From positions 6,628 to 70,627 of the forward strand of contig DATFAS010000010.1 in NCBI GenBank assembly GCA_035254305.1: a stretch of 64,000 nt of DNA, in the 5' to 3' direction. The DNA comes from DATFAS01 sp035254305 (GTDB taxonomy: Bacteria; Bacillota; Bacilli; Aneurinibacillales; RAOX-1). Numbering within the stretch: the stretch's first letter is position 1; each line of letters starts with the position of its first letter. This document shows, in pieces, positions 1-8,276 of the stretch. The notes beneath the pieces are model-generated. The model was given only the letters and a program-made list of their open reading frames with translations. It was not told the origin of the DNA and made no database searches. The translations under genes were made by a program, and so were the position numbers.

Positions 1-336
1 CTGGATCGATGGATCATATATTTCACCCTTAACCATCCTGTCTAAAATCCGATCAATGGAATCTCCCTGGGTGAATTGATATTGCCCAGCCTGCAGCTTC
101 CCTCCAATCCCCAGTTTGCCCACATGAATCAAGAAAATATCACGATTTCGGATTAGATCATTCTCTTTAAGGAGTGACGCAATTTTTTTCAATGAACTCC
201 CTTTAGGTATATCTACAACAATTTCACCACCCGTTGGGGGGGGCTTCAATTCCTGATGATAAAAGGAATACCCACCTATTCCCAGGACCCCAATTAGAAG
301 CAATAAGACGAGTAGGAGCTTGTATTTTTTTTTCAT
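1..336 (-). CDS. mltG: Endolytic transglycosylase MltG, N-terminal part (cut by window edge)
   Basis: Partial gene; the first 112 codons are in the window and the rest lies beyond the left edge. MltG is a membrane-anchored lytic transglycosylase that cuts nascent peptidoglycan and so limits glycan strand length. The start is an ATG at 334-336 preceded by a good Shine-Dalgarno on the minus strand. Residues about 5-22 form one hydrophobic segment after a short Lys-rich cytoplasmic tail. It is followed by a Pro-rich linker and a LysM-like YceG N-terminal region (VVDIPKGSSLKKIASLL, then LQAGQYQF). The catalytic Glu would lie outside the window. mltG also follows yrzB in B. subtilis, which supports the call. 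An 8-base homopolymer (codons for KPPP) lies just after the membrane segment. Confidence 0.85.
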   Translation of the reverse strand, partial: MKKKYKLLLVLLLLIGVLGIGGYSFYHQELKPPPTGGEIVVDIPKGSSLKKIASLLKENDLIRNRDIFLIHVGKLGIGGKLQAGQYQFTQGDSIDRILDRMVKGEIYDPSIQ

Positions 337-402
337 AGAATGCCTCCTAACTTAGGATACCCAAGTATGACACAGGACCTTAGTATTTTGAACACAAAGT
401 CC

Positions 403-408
403 ATTATA
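403..408 (-). promoter_or_regulatory. Possible -10 element for mltG
   Basis: A perfect TATAAT on the minus strand lies about 65 bp upstream of the mltG start, just after the terminator of the yrzB operon. I see no convincing -35 at the usual distance, so this is only a candidate promoter. Confidence 0.3.
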
Positions 409-454
409 CTATATTTTGTCGAAATTGGGTGGGTGTGTTAAGCCTTTCATGAAC

Positions 455-492
455 AAAACAAAAGACTATGTCGAAACATAGCCTTTTGTTTT
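455..492 (-). terminator. Rho-independent terminator after yrzB
   Basis: A 16-bp inverted repeat (AAAACAAAAGACTATG and its near-complement) flanks a six-base loop. On the minus strand the single mismatch becomes a G-U pair and the stem ends in a U-rich stretch. It closes the alaS-ireB-ruvX-yrzB operon before mltG. Confidence 0.75.
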
Positions 493-502
493 ATACATTC
501 GC

Positions 503-769
503 CTATTCTCCAAACTCGGCTTCCAATGCATCAAATGTTGCAATCACATTTTCTTGTTCTTCCTCTGTTTCAATCGGATAGAGCATCCCATCTTCTCCAT
601 AACGAAGGAAATGAACTTCTACTTCCTCTTGTCCCTCCTGTTCGTCTGGGACAAGACATAGATAGCTGCGGTCTTCAATTTCAAAGATATACATTATCTG
701 ATAATCCCGTTCCTCACCTGTTTCATCATCAGATAGTGTAATCACTTCACCTACTTCTAATTCTTCCAT
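503..769 (-). CDS. yrzB: DUF1292 family acidic protein (YrzB-like)
   Basis: Encodes 88 residues, very rich in Glu and Asp, with no membrane segment. It matches the small cytoplasmic DUF1292 family whose B. subtilis member, YrzB, sits in the same place directly downstream of yrrK/ruvX. Recognisable parts are an N-terminal stretch EVGEVITLSDDETGEE and a central YLCLVPDE. No biochemical function is established for the family. The start ATG has a good AGGAGG-type site. It is the last gene of the alaS operon, 12 bp after ruvX, and is followed by a terminator. The assignment rests on sequence character plus conserved order. Confidence 0.8.
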   Translation of the reverse strand: MEELEVGEVITLSDDETGEERDYQIMYIFEIEDRSYLCLVPDEQEGQEEVEVHFLRYGEDGMLYPIETEEEQENVIATFDALEAEFGE

Positions 770-781
770 GTTTAGACCTCC

Positions 782-1195
782 TTACCTATTCAGGGAATCT
801 ATATACCCTTGTAGAATCATAACTGCAGCCATTTTATCGATGACTTTTTTCCGCTTTTTGCGGCTTACATCAGCCGCAACAAGCATCTTTTCTGCAGCCA
901 TGGTAGTCAACCGTTCATCCCAAAGCGTAACTTTAAGGCCAAAGGACTCCCTTAATTTCTGTGCAAAAGCCTGGCTTATTTCACCCCGAGGGCCAATGGT
1001 TCCGTTCATGTTCTTCGGGAGGCCAACCACGATTTCTTCTACATTGTATTCCTTGATTAGCTTAGAAAGGCGTTCAAAATCTGTTGTATCATCAACTCTG
1101 CGAATTGTTTCAATTCCTTGGGCAGTCCAACCTAGCTCATCGCTTACTGCAACTCCTATAGTCTTATCCCCTAAATCTAAACCCATTATTCTCAT
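782..1195 (-). CDS. ruvX: RuvX/YqgF family Holliday-junction resolvase-like nuclease
   Basis: Encodes 137 residues, the normal length for the YqgF/RuvX family. These RNase H-fold nucleases are implicated in 16S rRNA 5' processing and, in some bacteria, in Holliday junction resolution. Family motifs are visible: an N-terminal GLDLGDKTIGVAVSD with the first catalytic Asp at residue 7, VVGLPKNMNGT in the middle, WDERLTT with the conserved Glu, and a C-terminal DKMAAVMILQGYID with the last acidic residue. All expected acidic residues are present, so it should be active. The start ATG follows AAGGTGG. It lies 10 bp after ireB and 12 bp before yrzB, an arrangement typical of Bacillales. Confidence 0.92.
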   Translation of the reverse strand: MRIMGLDLGDKTIGVAVSDELGWTAQGIETIRRVDDTTDFERLSKLIKEYNVEEIVVGLPKNMNGTIGPRGEISQAFAQKLRESFGLKVTLWDERLTTMAAEKMLVAADVSRKKRKKVIDKMAAVMILQGYIDSLNR

Positions 1196-1205
1196 TTAAT
1201 CCACC

Positions 1206-1472
1206 TTATATTGGTCGGTGTTGTGATAGATAGGAACGTACAAGCTCTTCAATTAACTCATCTCGTTCTAGCTTACGGATGATACTTCTTGCATTATTAT
1301 GCCTTGGTATATATGCCGGATCTCCCGATAATAGATAACCTACAATCTGATTAATTGGGTTGTAGCCTTTCTCCTCTAATGCACTATAAACCGTTAAAAA
1401 AGCATCCTTAGCCTGAATATTTGTATCATCAACCTTAAGATTGAACTTCATGGTTCTATCCAATGAACTCAT
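1206..1472 (-). CDS. ireB: IreB family regulatory phosphoprotein (DUF965, YrzL)
   Basis: Encodes 88 residues that match the IreB/DUF965 family. In Enterococcus, IreB is a small substrate of the PASTA-domain Ser/Thr kinase IreK and a negative regulator of cephalosporin resistance. Visible features are an N-terminal MSSLDRTMKFNL, the central NPINQIVGYLLSGDPAYIPRH and a helical, charged C-terminus. In Enterococcus the phosphorylated Thr residues are N-terminal; Thr7 is a candidate here by position only. The ATG has an AGAGGTG ribosome site. It is the second gene of the alaS operon, as in other Bacilli. Confidence 0.9.
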   Translation of the reverse strand: MSSLDRTMKFNLKVDDTNIQAKDAFLTVYSALEEKGYNPINQIVGYLLSGDPAYIPRHNNARSIIRKLERDELIEELVRSYLSQHRPI

Positions 1473-1565
1473 TATCCAACACCTCTTTAAGAAGTACTTT
1501 TATACATACTTCGCTACAAATTGGTAATATCCTTTATTTTCCCACTCTTTGGTGAAGCTCAGAGG

Positions 1566-4199
1566 TTACTGCTGATCTACCCACTGGCTAACGTAAGCAA
1601 GTGCATCTGGCAATTGTCCTGGATTTTTCCCTCCGGCTTGAGCCATATCCGGACGCCCTCCTCCACCGCCACCACAGCGGGAAGCTACCTCTTTTATTAA
1701 CTTTCCTGCTTGATAACCCTTCTCTACCAAGTCCTTCGTTACACCTGCAGTCAAGTTAACTTTATCTCCTTGAACAGAACCGATTACGATAATCGCAGAA
1801 CCAAGCTTGTTTTTCAAGTCATCAACCATATTACGTAGATTATCCATGTCTACACCATTTACCTGTGCAGCAAGAACATTGATTCCTTTTACCTGTTTAA
1901 TCTGTGCCTCTAGATTGCCCGCTTCAACATGGCTAAGCTTAGCCTTCAAGCCTTCATTCATTCGTTCTAAATCACGAATTTGATTCTTAAGAGCATCCAC
2001 TTTCTTAGGAACATCAGAGAGTGTAGACTTCAATTCTCCTGCTACTTGGTTTAAGGTCTGATATTGTTCGTTTAGATATTCGTAAGCAGCACGACCTGTA
2101 ACGGCTTCAATCCGTCTAGTACCTGCTCCTATTCCACCCTCACTAACAATCTTGAAGAGCCCGATTTCTGCTGTGTTCTTAACGTGGCATCCGCCGCACA
2201 ACTCAAGGCTATACTCACCCACTTGAACCACACGAACAACGTCCCCATATTTTTCTCCGAAGAGTGCCATGGCTCCCATTGCTTTTGCTTCCTGTATTCC
2301 CTTTTGGGAAATAACTACCTGGATACTATCCCAAATCTTCTGATTCACAATACTCTCAATCACTTCAAGCTCAGATGCGCTAATAGAGCTAATATGTGTG
2401 AAGTCAAAACGAAGGCGATCAGGTGCTACTAACGAACCTGCCTGATTGACATGCTCACCCAAAGTATCCTTAAGTGCTCTATGAAGAATATGTGTTGCTG
2501 TATGATTTTTGTTAATATCTGCTCTTGAAGAACGATCAACAACCGCTTCCACGGTATCTCCAATTTTAATTGTTCCTTGCACGACCTCAGCCGTTTGCAC
2601 ATGTTGGCCATTCGGCCCTTTCTGAACAGAATCAACTCGTAATTGGTTTTGGCCGCAAGTAATAATACCCTTGTCAGCGACCTGTCCACCACTCTCAGCA
2701 TAGAACGGTGTCCGATCTAAGATGATTTGACATACATTTCCTTCTGTTACGGAATCAACTAGTTGATCATTAAGGACAAGTGCTACTACTTGAGAGCTTG
2801 TTATCCATTCATTATAACCAACAAACTCACTCTTAACCGTTACTTCGCCAAGAATACCGCCTTGAACCTTCATACTGTCAAAATCTTGACGTGCTGCACG
2901 AGCTCGAGCTCGCTGTTCTTCCATAGCTACCTCAAAACCTTCTCGATCAATACCAAGTCCATTCTCAAGAGCATAATCTTCGGTTAAATCAATCGGGAAT
3001 CCAAAAGTATCATAGAGTTTGAATGCCTCTATACCTGTTAGCTGTGTGCGATCTTGCTGTTTAGCCTCAAGGATCATTCCTTCAAGGATCGCTAAGCCTT
3101 CATTCAATGTTTCGTGGAATCGTTCTTCCTCGGCACGGACTACCTTCTCAATAAATTCCTTCTTGTCAACAATCTCTGAATAGAAGTCACCCATTACATT
3201 ACCAACAACAGATACTAATTGATAAAGGAATGGCTTCTCCACTCCAAGTACCTTTCCGTACCGAACAGCTCTTCGAAGTAGTCTACGAATTACATAACCG
3301 CGCCCCTCATTGGATGGAAGTGCCCCATCCCCAATCGAGAAGGCTACCGTTCTTGCATGGTCAGCAATAACCTTTAGTGCAACATCAGTTTCAAGAGAAG
3401 TGCCATACTTTACTCCACTGATCTCACAGGTTGCTTCGATAATAGGGAACAATAAATCCGTTTCATAGTTATTTTCTACATCCTGAATAACGGAGGTCAT
3501 CCGTTCAAGTCCCATTCCAGTATCAATGTTTTTCTTTGGCAGTGGAGTGTAGGAGCCATCTGTATTATGGTTGTATTGTGAGAATACCAAGTTCCATATC
3601 TCTAAATAACGCTCATTCTCTCCACCTGGATAAAGCTCTGGGTCACTTGGATCGTTTCCGAAACGTTCCCCACGATCATAGAAAATTTCACTATTTGGCC
3701 CACAAGGACCTTCCCCAATATCCCAGAAGTTTCCTTCCAATCGTACAATACGTACTTCAGGAACCCCCACCTTCTTATTCCAAAACTCGAAGGCTTCCTC
3801 ATCTTCCGGATGAATGGTGACAGATAATTTTTCTGGATCAAATCCAATCCATTGTGGGCTAGTTAGAAACTCCCATGCCCAAAGGATCGATTCTTCCTTG
3901 AAGTAATCCCCAATGGAAAAGTTACCAAGCATCTCGAAGAAGGTATGATGTCTTGCTGTTTTCCCCACATTCTCAATATCGTTTGTGCGAAGGGATTTCT
4001 GAGAATTGGCCATACGTGGATTTTCTGGAATGACAGATCCATCAAAATATTTTTTAAGCGGTGCCATTCCACAGTTAATCCACAACAAGGAAGGGTCATC
4101 GTGCGGAACTAGAGGTGCACTTGGTTCAATGCGGTGCCCTTTGGACTTAAAGAAATCCAAAAACATTTGTCTGATTTCATTAGACTTAAGATTCTTCAT
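1566..4199 (-). CDS. alaS: Alanyl-tRNA synthetase
   Basis: Encodes 877 residues, normal for AlaRS, which charges tRNA-Ala and edits mischarged Ser and Gly. The class II catalytic core occupies about residues 1-240. The editing domain carries the zinc-binding HTATH (566-570) and CGGCH (668-672). The C-terminal DHHA1-like oligomerisation domain has the glycine run near SRCGGGGGG. I chose the ATG at 4197-4199 because GGAGGA sits 6 bp upstream. An in-frame ATG 15 bp further up overlaps that ribosome site and is rejected. The gene heads the operon with ireB, ruvX and yrzB, about 93 bp before ireB. It is controlled by a T-box leader immediately upstream. Confidence 0.97.
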   Translation of the reverse strand: MKNLKSNEIRQMFLDFFKSKGHRIEPSAPLVPHDDPSLLWINCGMAPLKKYFDGSVIPENPRMANSQKSLRTNDIENVGKTARHHTFFEMLGNFSIGDYFKEESILWAWEFLTSPQWIGFDPEKLSVTIHPEDEEAFEFWNKKVGVPEVRIVRLEGNFWDIGEGPCGPNSEIFYDRGERFGNDPSDPELYPGGENERYLEIWNLVFSQYNHNTDGSYTPLPKKNIDTGMGLERMTSVIQDVENNYETDLLFPIIEATCEISGVKYGTSLETDVALKVIADHARTVAFSIGDGALPSNEGRGYVIRRLLRRAVRYGKVLGVEKPFLYQLVSVVGNVMGDFYSEIVDKKEFIEKVVRAEEERFHETLNEGLAILEGMILEAKQQDRTQLTGIEAFKLYDTFGFPIDLTEDYALENGLGIDREGFEVAMEEQRARARAARQDFDSMKVQGGILGEVTVKSEFVGYNEWITSSQVVALVLNDQLVDSVTEGNVCQIILDRTPFYAESGGQVADKGIITCGQNQLRVDSVQKGPNGQHVQTAEVVQGTIKIGDTVEAVVDRSSRADINKNHTATHILHRALKDTLGEHVNQAGSLVAPDRLRFDFTHISSISASELEVIESIVNQKIWDSIQVVISQKGIQEAKAMGAMALFGEKYGDVVRVVQVGEYSLELCGGCHVKNTAEIGLFKIVSEGGIGAGTRRIEAVTGRAAYEYLNEQYQTLNQVAGELKSTLSDVPKKVDALKNQIRDLERMNEGLKAKLSHVEAGNLEAQIKQVKGINVLAAQVNGVDMDNLRNMVDDLKNKLGSAIIVIGSVQGDKVNLTAGVTKDLVEKGYQAGKLIKEVASRCGGGGGGRPDMAQAGGKNPGQLPDALAYVSQWVDQQ

Positions 4200-4261
4200 C
4201 TTTATTCCTCCCATTTAAGAAATAAACCGGGCATCCCCAGCTATTTATGTGTTTTTTTTTT

Positions 4262-4511
4262 AAAACTTAAAAAAACTCTCTCCCTCAAATACAGGGACGA
4301 GAGTTTACTCACGCGGTACCACCCTGGTTGCAATTCAATTGCCATTGCCTCCTTAGGGACTTTAACGGTGTCAACCGGCAGGGTTCTCCTACTCTCTGGA
4401 TTAGCTTTCAACCAAGGATCTTCTTGTGGTACCCTTCCAGCCAAGGGGTCGCCTCTCTGTTAGAAGTATATTGGTTTACTTATTCCTTCATCAATCAACT
4501 ATGTAGTTACT
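4262..4511 (-). promoter_or_regulatory. T-box riboswitch leader of alaS
   Basis: The minus-strand leader contains the conserved 14-nt T-box AGGGTGGTACCGCG (4312-4325). It is followed by a terminator hairpin (arms around 4273-4284 and 4292-4303) and a run of T. Upstream it shows the Stem I/AG-bulge-like AGAGAGGCGACC and GAAAGCTAATCC; the GCT at 4403-4405 is a plausible Ala specifier, read by eye only. T-boxes sense uncharged cognate tRNA and antiterminate. The putative start is about 7 nt downstream of the -10 at 4518-4523. Confidence 0.92.
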
Positions 4512-4517
4512 TTTGTC

Positions 4518-4547
4518 ATTATAAAATTTCCAAAAACCGTTTGTCAA
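4518..4547 (-). promoter_or_regulatory. SigA-type promoter of the alaS operon
   Basis: On the minus strand TTGACA (4542-4547) and TATAAT (4518-4523) are separated by 18 bp. Both hexamers match the SigA consensus. The -35 overlaps the last codons of the upstream permease gene. Confidence 0.8.
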
Positions 4548-5614
4548 TGTTTGACCAAATGTAGGGTAATATGTTGAAATACAACGCGTAAAATAGCCAC
4601 AATCGGTACGGCAAAAACTAACCCCAGTAGACCACCCAGCTCACCTCCAACAAGGAGGGCCATAATAATTAATAACGGGTGCATGTGAAGGCGCTTGCCC
4701 ATGATCATCGGTGAGATGACATTCCCTTCAAGGATCTGAACAATAAGGTTAATCAAGAGGACAAGTAACGTCATTTTCCAAGAAACGGTTAAAGCAAGAA
4801 GTATAGACGGAGCTGCCCCGATTAGGGGGCCAATATACGGGATGATATTCGTGACTGTAATCACAAAAGCCAATAAAATCGCATAGGGCATGTCAATGAT
4901 CCAATAACCAATATAGGCAAATATACCGACAATTAAACAAACGATTAATTGTCCACCAATATAACTTTCTAACGCCTCATCAATTTCATGCAATAGCTTA
5001 GCTAGATCTGTTCTCTTGGTACCAGGAACAAAAAATAAAAATCCTCTCTGAATCATCTTCATATCCTTTAAAAGGTAAAAAACAATAAATGGAATAACTA
5101 ATAAATCAATTAATTTTTGTAAAAAATCACCTGCTCCATCTAACATACCTGTGAACATTTGTGATGTTCGCTTTTGAAAATTTCCTATTGCCTGCTCAAT
5201 TCCTACTCTTATACCAGCAGGGAGTTGATACTTATGAGTATTAAATTTATCTAACCAAGCTTGCGAAGTATGAATGAATTGTGGAATATGTTCCGTTAAA
5301 TCTTGAGCTTGCGTGATAAAAGCTGGAATGGCTTTGATTAGAAAGATCATAAAAACAAGAATCGATCCAAAATATATAATCCCCACCGCAACTCCACGTG
5401 GAACTCCTCTTGAATTTAATAAACGAACAATCGGATTGAGAAGATAAGCAATCACTATGGATAAAATAAGGGGGGTAAGAACCGTTTTACTAATTAAACC
5501 AATCCATGAGAAGAGTGAAGATAGTTGAAGAAAAATATAGGTGGAACTAATGATACAAAAAACGATTCCTACCCTCAGAAGTATGCGTTGTAGTCGGTTT
5601 ACGTCCTGTCCCAT
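4544..5614 (-). CDS. yrrI: AI-2E family transporter (YrrI-like permease)
   Basis: Encodes 356 residues of a polytopic membrane protein with about eight hydrophobic segments. It belongs to the AI-2 exporter / PerM superfamily (UPF0118), whose members export autoinducer-2 or act as ion antiporters; the substrate here cannot be told. Typical features are paired N-terminal membrane segments with ILSIVIAYLLNPIVRLL, a long amphipathic central region, a conserved PYIGPLIGAAPS loop and a C-terminal GELGGLLGLVFAVP. The ATG at 5614 follows GGGGGAGG. B. subtilis yrrI is at the same place upstream of alaS. The 3' end overlaps the -35 of the alaS promoter. Confidence 0.88.
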   Translation of the reverse strand: MGQDVNRLQRILLRVGIVFCIISSTYIFLQLSSLFSWIGLISKTVLTPLILSIVIAYLLNPIVRLLNSRGVPRGVAVGIIYFGSILVFMIFLIKAIPAFITQAQDLTEHIPQFIHTSQAWLDKFNTHKYQLPAGIRVGIEQAIGNFQKRTSQMFTGMLDGAGDFLQKLIDLLVIPFIVFYLLKDMKMIQRGFLFFVPGTKRTDLAKLLHEIDEALESYIGGQLIVCLIVGIFAYIGYWIIDMPYAILLAFVITVTNIIPYIGPLIGAAPSILLALTVSWKMTLLVLLINLIVQILEGNVISPMIMGKRLHMHPLLIIMALLVGGELGGLLGLVFAVPIVAILRVVFQHITLHLVKH

Positions 5615-5699
5615 AGTCCTCCCCCTAAGAGTTAATGGGTACTTAACCCTTTTTTAATATCTTTCCCTAAAAGGTAAAATTGTATCATTACATAAATAA

Positions 5700-5725
5700 G
5701 GCCGCCCCATAAACATGAGGCAGCC
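5700..5725 (-). terminator. Terminator after the 61-aa membrane protein gene
   Basis: On the minus strand GGCTGCCTCAT pairs with ATGGGGCGGCC around a four-base loop, using two G-U pairs, and is followed by TTATTT. It ends the yrrD transcription unit. Confidence 0.65.
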
Positions 5726-5735
5726 AATAAACTGT

Positions 5736-5921
5736 TTATTTAACCATACCACGAACCATTTTCCGTCCAAATCTCATCAAATAACCTGACATTGGAACAA
5801 TCGTCCCGCTTGTCCACCCCATAGCCTTTCGCCAAATGCTTTTCTGTTGTTTAGGTAGTGCCCAACGAACAACGGCAAGCGCTAGGAGGCCAATACCAAC
5901 AGCCCACGAAATCAGTTTCAT
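5736..5921 (-). CDS. Small single-pass membrane protein, function unknown
   Basis: Encodes 61 residues. An N-terminal hydrophobic segment (about residues 3-20, ISWAVGIGLLALAVVRWAL) is followed by a basic, Met- and Gly-containing tail. I do not recognise a characterised family; it resembles the short YrzQ-like proteins found at this place in Bacillus, but this is a positional guess. The start overlaps the yrrD stop by 4 bp (ATGA), so translation is probably coupled to yrrD. A terminator follows directly. Confidence 0.7.
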   Translation of the reverse strand: MKLISWAVGIGLLALAVVRWALPKQQKSIWRKAMGWTSGTIVPMSGYLMRFGRKMVRGMVK

Positions 5922-6415
5922 GTTATTTCCTCCCTTTTGTTTGGTTCCTTAATAACCACGGCATCCACACCAATTGTACAGCTCTCCACCGATTGAAGGG
6001 ACTTGCGGCCTCTTAGAATATCAGACAGTAACCCATCTGATACTTCATAGCCGGTAATTTCCCCCAATTCCTCCCCAAAATAAATATCTTCAACCTGTCC
6101 TAAGCAATTCCCATTCGTAGTATAAAGTGGTTTTCCTACAATGGATTTCGGACCTGTTTTGATCCCATTCAATACGAAGTTATCCACTATGGGAAGAAGC
6201 ACCTCTTGATCGGGGACTGTAACACAATCATCCCCGATCGAATGAATGGAATCGGAAGGGATGTGACGTCCTCTTCGGAACAGATTTTTCGTTTCAACGA
6301 AGAGACCGGAGAATAGCCACTCTTCATTAAAGATCACGTCACGAACAACACCTAGCTCTTGCCCTGTCTTCAGGTCAAGAACAGGTAAGCCAATTACCTC
6401 CTTGGCTTTGTGCAC
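5918..6415 (-). CDS. yrrD: PRC-barrel domain protein (YrrD-like)
   Basis: Encodes 165 residues with two PRC-barrel-like halves. The first is about residues 5-80 (IGLPVLDLKTGQELGVV) and the second about 90-160 (IVGKPLYTTNGNCLGQVEDIYF). PRC-barrels are small beta domains also found in RimM and photosynthetic reaction-centre H subunits; YrrD itself has no known role. The start is a GTG at 6413-6415. Its AGGAGGG ribosome site forms one arm of the hairpin at 6423-6460, so initiation may depend on whether that hairpin forms. It overlaps the next small gene by 4 bp. It lies downstream of the TPR gene, as yrrD lies near yrrB in B. subtilis. Confidence 0.82.
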   Translation of the reverse strand: MHKAKEVIGLPVLDLKTGQELGVVRDVIFNEEWLFSGLFVETKNLFRRGRHIPSDSIHSIGDDCVTVPDQEVLLPIVDNFVLNGIKTGPKSIVGKPLYTTNGNCLGQVEDIYFGEELGEITGYEVSDGLLSDILRGRKSLQSVESCTIGVDAVVIKEPNKREEIT

Positions 6416-6422
6416 GATGAAG

Positions 6423-6460
6423 AGCCCTCCTTCCGCTTACTTAGTTTATGGAGGAGGGCT
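6423..6460 (-). terminator. Hairpin between TPR gene and yrrD, contains yrrD ribosome site
   Basis: A perfect 9-bp inverted repeat (AGCCCTCCT and AGGAGGGCT) with a 20-nt loop. On the minus strand its second arm is the yrrD Shine-Dalgarno and is followed by only a weak T-containing stretch (CTTCAT). It may be a terminator for the TPR-gene transcript, a translational cover for yrrD, or both. Confidence 0.5.
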
Positions 6461-6481
6461 TTACACTATGTTCTACAATTT

Positions 6482-7138
6482 TTACATATCTTCAAGGGCC
6501 TTCTTAGCAAGGAGGTGTTCTGGATTTAATTCTAAAACACGTTCAAAATAGCCTGTTGCTGTTTCGATATCCCCTTCTAAATAGTGAGCAATTCCTAAAT
6601 TATAATGGGCATCGATATGGTCTGGTTTCGATCGAAGTAATAATTCAAGGATCTGTTTAGCATTCTCCATCTGACCCAACCCCGCAAGGGCAATTCCTTT
6701 ATAAAAGAGAACATCCACGTCATTCGGTCTAAGAGCCAAGCTTTGATCGAAATGGATAAGGGCTTCCTCTAAATGATTCAATGAAAAATGAGCCATCCCG
6801 AGCATATATTCCAAGTCTTCATGCTCCATTCCCATTTGCTTAGCGGTTTGATAAAACAAAATAGCTTGACTGTATTGACCAAGGTTGTAATAGGAATTTG
6901 CTAGACCATAGTACGCGATTGTCATGGTTGGGTCTAAGGCAATGGTACGTTGAAACAATCTAGATGCATCTTCACTTTTCCCAATAGAACCAAGCATATT
7001 GGCCATATTACAATAGGACTCTGCAAAGCTAGGATCATTATGAACAGCTTGTTCAAACATTTCATATGCCTCAGAGAATTGACCCAAGGCTAATTTCCGT
7101 AACCCTTCTTGATTTAAAGTATAAGCTGTATTTTCCAT
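6482..7138 (-). CDS. yrrB: TPR-repeat protein (YrrB-like)
   Basis: Encodes 218 residues made almost entirely of tetratricopeptide repeats, about six of 34 residues each. They show the usual G/A-x-x-Y spacing, for example AYYGLANSYYNLGQYSQAI and AHYNLGIAHYLEGDIETA. There is no signal peptide or membrane segment, so it is a cytoplasmic protein-protein interaction scaffold. B. subtilis YrrB is a five-repeat TPR protein beside mnmA (trmU) and has been suggested to take part in tRNA thiolation or other complexes, but its role is not settled. Here it lies 21 bp downstream of mnmA and is probably co-transcribed with it. Confidence 0.88.
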   Translation of the reverse strand: MENTAYTLNQEGLRKLALGQFSEAYEMFEQAVHNDPSFAESYCNMANMLGSIGKSEDASRLFQRTIALDPTMTIAYYGLANSYYNLGQYSQAILFYQTAKQMGMEHEDLEYMLGMAHFSLNHLEEALIHFDQSLALRPNDVDVLFYKGIALAGLGQMENAKQILELLLRSKPDHIDAHYNLGIAHYLEGDIETATGYFERVLELNPEHLLAKKALEDM

Positions 7139-7159
7139 ACTCCGTCTCCCAAGAATTGA

Positions 7160-8257
7160 CTATTTATTGTAAGATTTATCAATAATTCCTCCGCCTAAGC
7201 AAGCCTCATCTTGATAGAAAACAACGGCTTGTCCAGGTGTAATAGCTTTCTGTGGTTGATCGAATACAACCTTACAACAATCCCCTTCAAGTAAATGAAC
7301 GGTTACCTGCTGATCAGGCTGGCGATACCTAAATTTTGCTGTACATGTAAACTCCTTATCGGGTTGTTTATCACTAACCCAATGCAAATCTGTAGCCCAT
7401 AATCCATCCGACCATAGAGCTGGATGGTCCACACCTTGGGCAACATAAAGAATATTGTTAGCAACATCCTTCCCTGCAACAAACCAAGGATCGCCATTTC
7501 CAGCTCCACCAATCCCAAGTCCATGGCGCTGACCTAATGTATAATACATAAGCCCGTCATGCCGGCCTTTATATTCACCTTCGAAGGTACGCATCTCGCC
7601 AGGGGTTGCGGGTAAATAATGACTTAAAAATCCCTTGAAATTTCTTTCACCAATAAAACAAATTCCTGTACTATCCTTTTTCTTCGCAGTAGCAAGACCT
7701 GCTTCAAGGGCGAGTTCGCGGACCCGCTTTTTCTCCATATGCCCAATCGGGAACATGGCCTTCGATAATTGATGCTGTCCAAGTTGATTTAAGAAATAGG
7801 TCTGGTCTTTATTGTTGTCTTTCCCTCGTAGGAGTCGGTATTCCCCATCATGGAAGTCAACCTGTGCATAATGACCTGTTGCCAAATAATCAGCCCCAAG
7901 CTGTAAGGCACGATCAAGAAAGGCTTTAAATTTAATTTCTTTATTACACATCACATCTGGGTTTGGTGTTCTTCCTCGTTTGTATTCATCTAAGAAATAG
8001 GTAAATACCCGATCCCAGTATTCCTTCTCAAAATTGACCGTATAGTAAGGAATGCCAATCTGGTCACAGACTCTGCGGACATCCTCATAATCCTCATCAG
8101 CAGTACAATGTCCAAATTCATCCGTATCATCCCAGTTTTTCATGAAAATACCTATAACGTCGTATCCCTGCTGTTTGAGTAACAAGGCCGCAACAGAGGA
8201 ATCTACACCACCAGACATCCCTACAACAACACGAGTATCTTTTTTTGCTTTTTTCAT
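7160..8257 (-). CDS. mnmA: tRNA-specific 2-thiouridylase MnmA
   Basis: Encodes 365 residues. MnmA adenylates and thiolates U34 of the tRNAs for Lys, Glu and Gln. The ATP-pyrophosphatase P-loop is GMSGGVDSSVAAL near residue 13. The two catalytic Cys are in NPDVMCNKEIKF and in DSTGICFIGERNF. The C-terminal beta-barrel tRNA-binding region follows YYTLGQRHGLGIGG. I place the start at the ATG 8255-8257; a GTG 9 bp upstream is possible, but its codon forms part of the GTGGAG ribosome-site region. It is immediately downstream of a cysteine desulfurase. In B. subtilis the desulfurase YrvO is the dedicated sulfur donor to MnmA. Confidence 0.95.
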   Translation of the reverse strand: MKKAKKDTRVVVGMSGGVDSSVAALLLKQQGYDVIGIFMKNWDDTDEFGHCTADEDYEDVRRVCDQIGIPYYTVNFEKEYWDRVFTYFLDEYKRGRTPNPDVMCNKEIKFKAFLDRALQLGADYLATGHYAQVDFHDGEYRLLRGKDNNKDQTYFLNQLGQHQLSKAMFPIGHMEKKRVRELALEAGLATAKKKDSTGICFIGERNFKGFLSHYLPATPGEMRTFEGEYKGRHDGLMYYTLGQRHGLGIGGAGNGDPWFVAGKDVANNILYVAQGVDHPALWSDGLWATDLHWVSDKQPDKEFTCTAKFRYRQPDQQVTVHLLEGDCCKVVFDQPQKAITPGQAVVFYQDEACLGGGIIDKSYNK

Positions 8258-8276
8258 TATCTCCACTTACCTTTTA

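Noticed and set aside
4241..4463. Frames on both strands upstream of alaS
   Set aside because: They lie in the T-box leader RNA; the conserved bases are explained by RNA structure.
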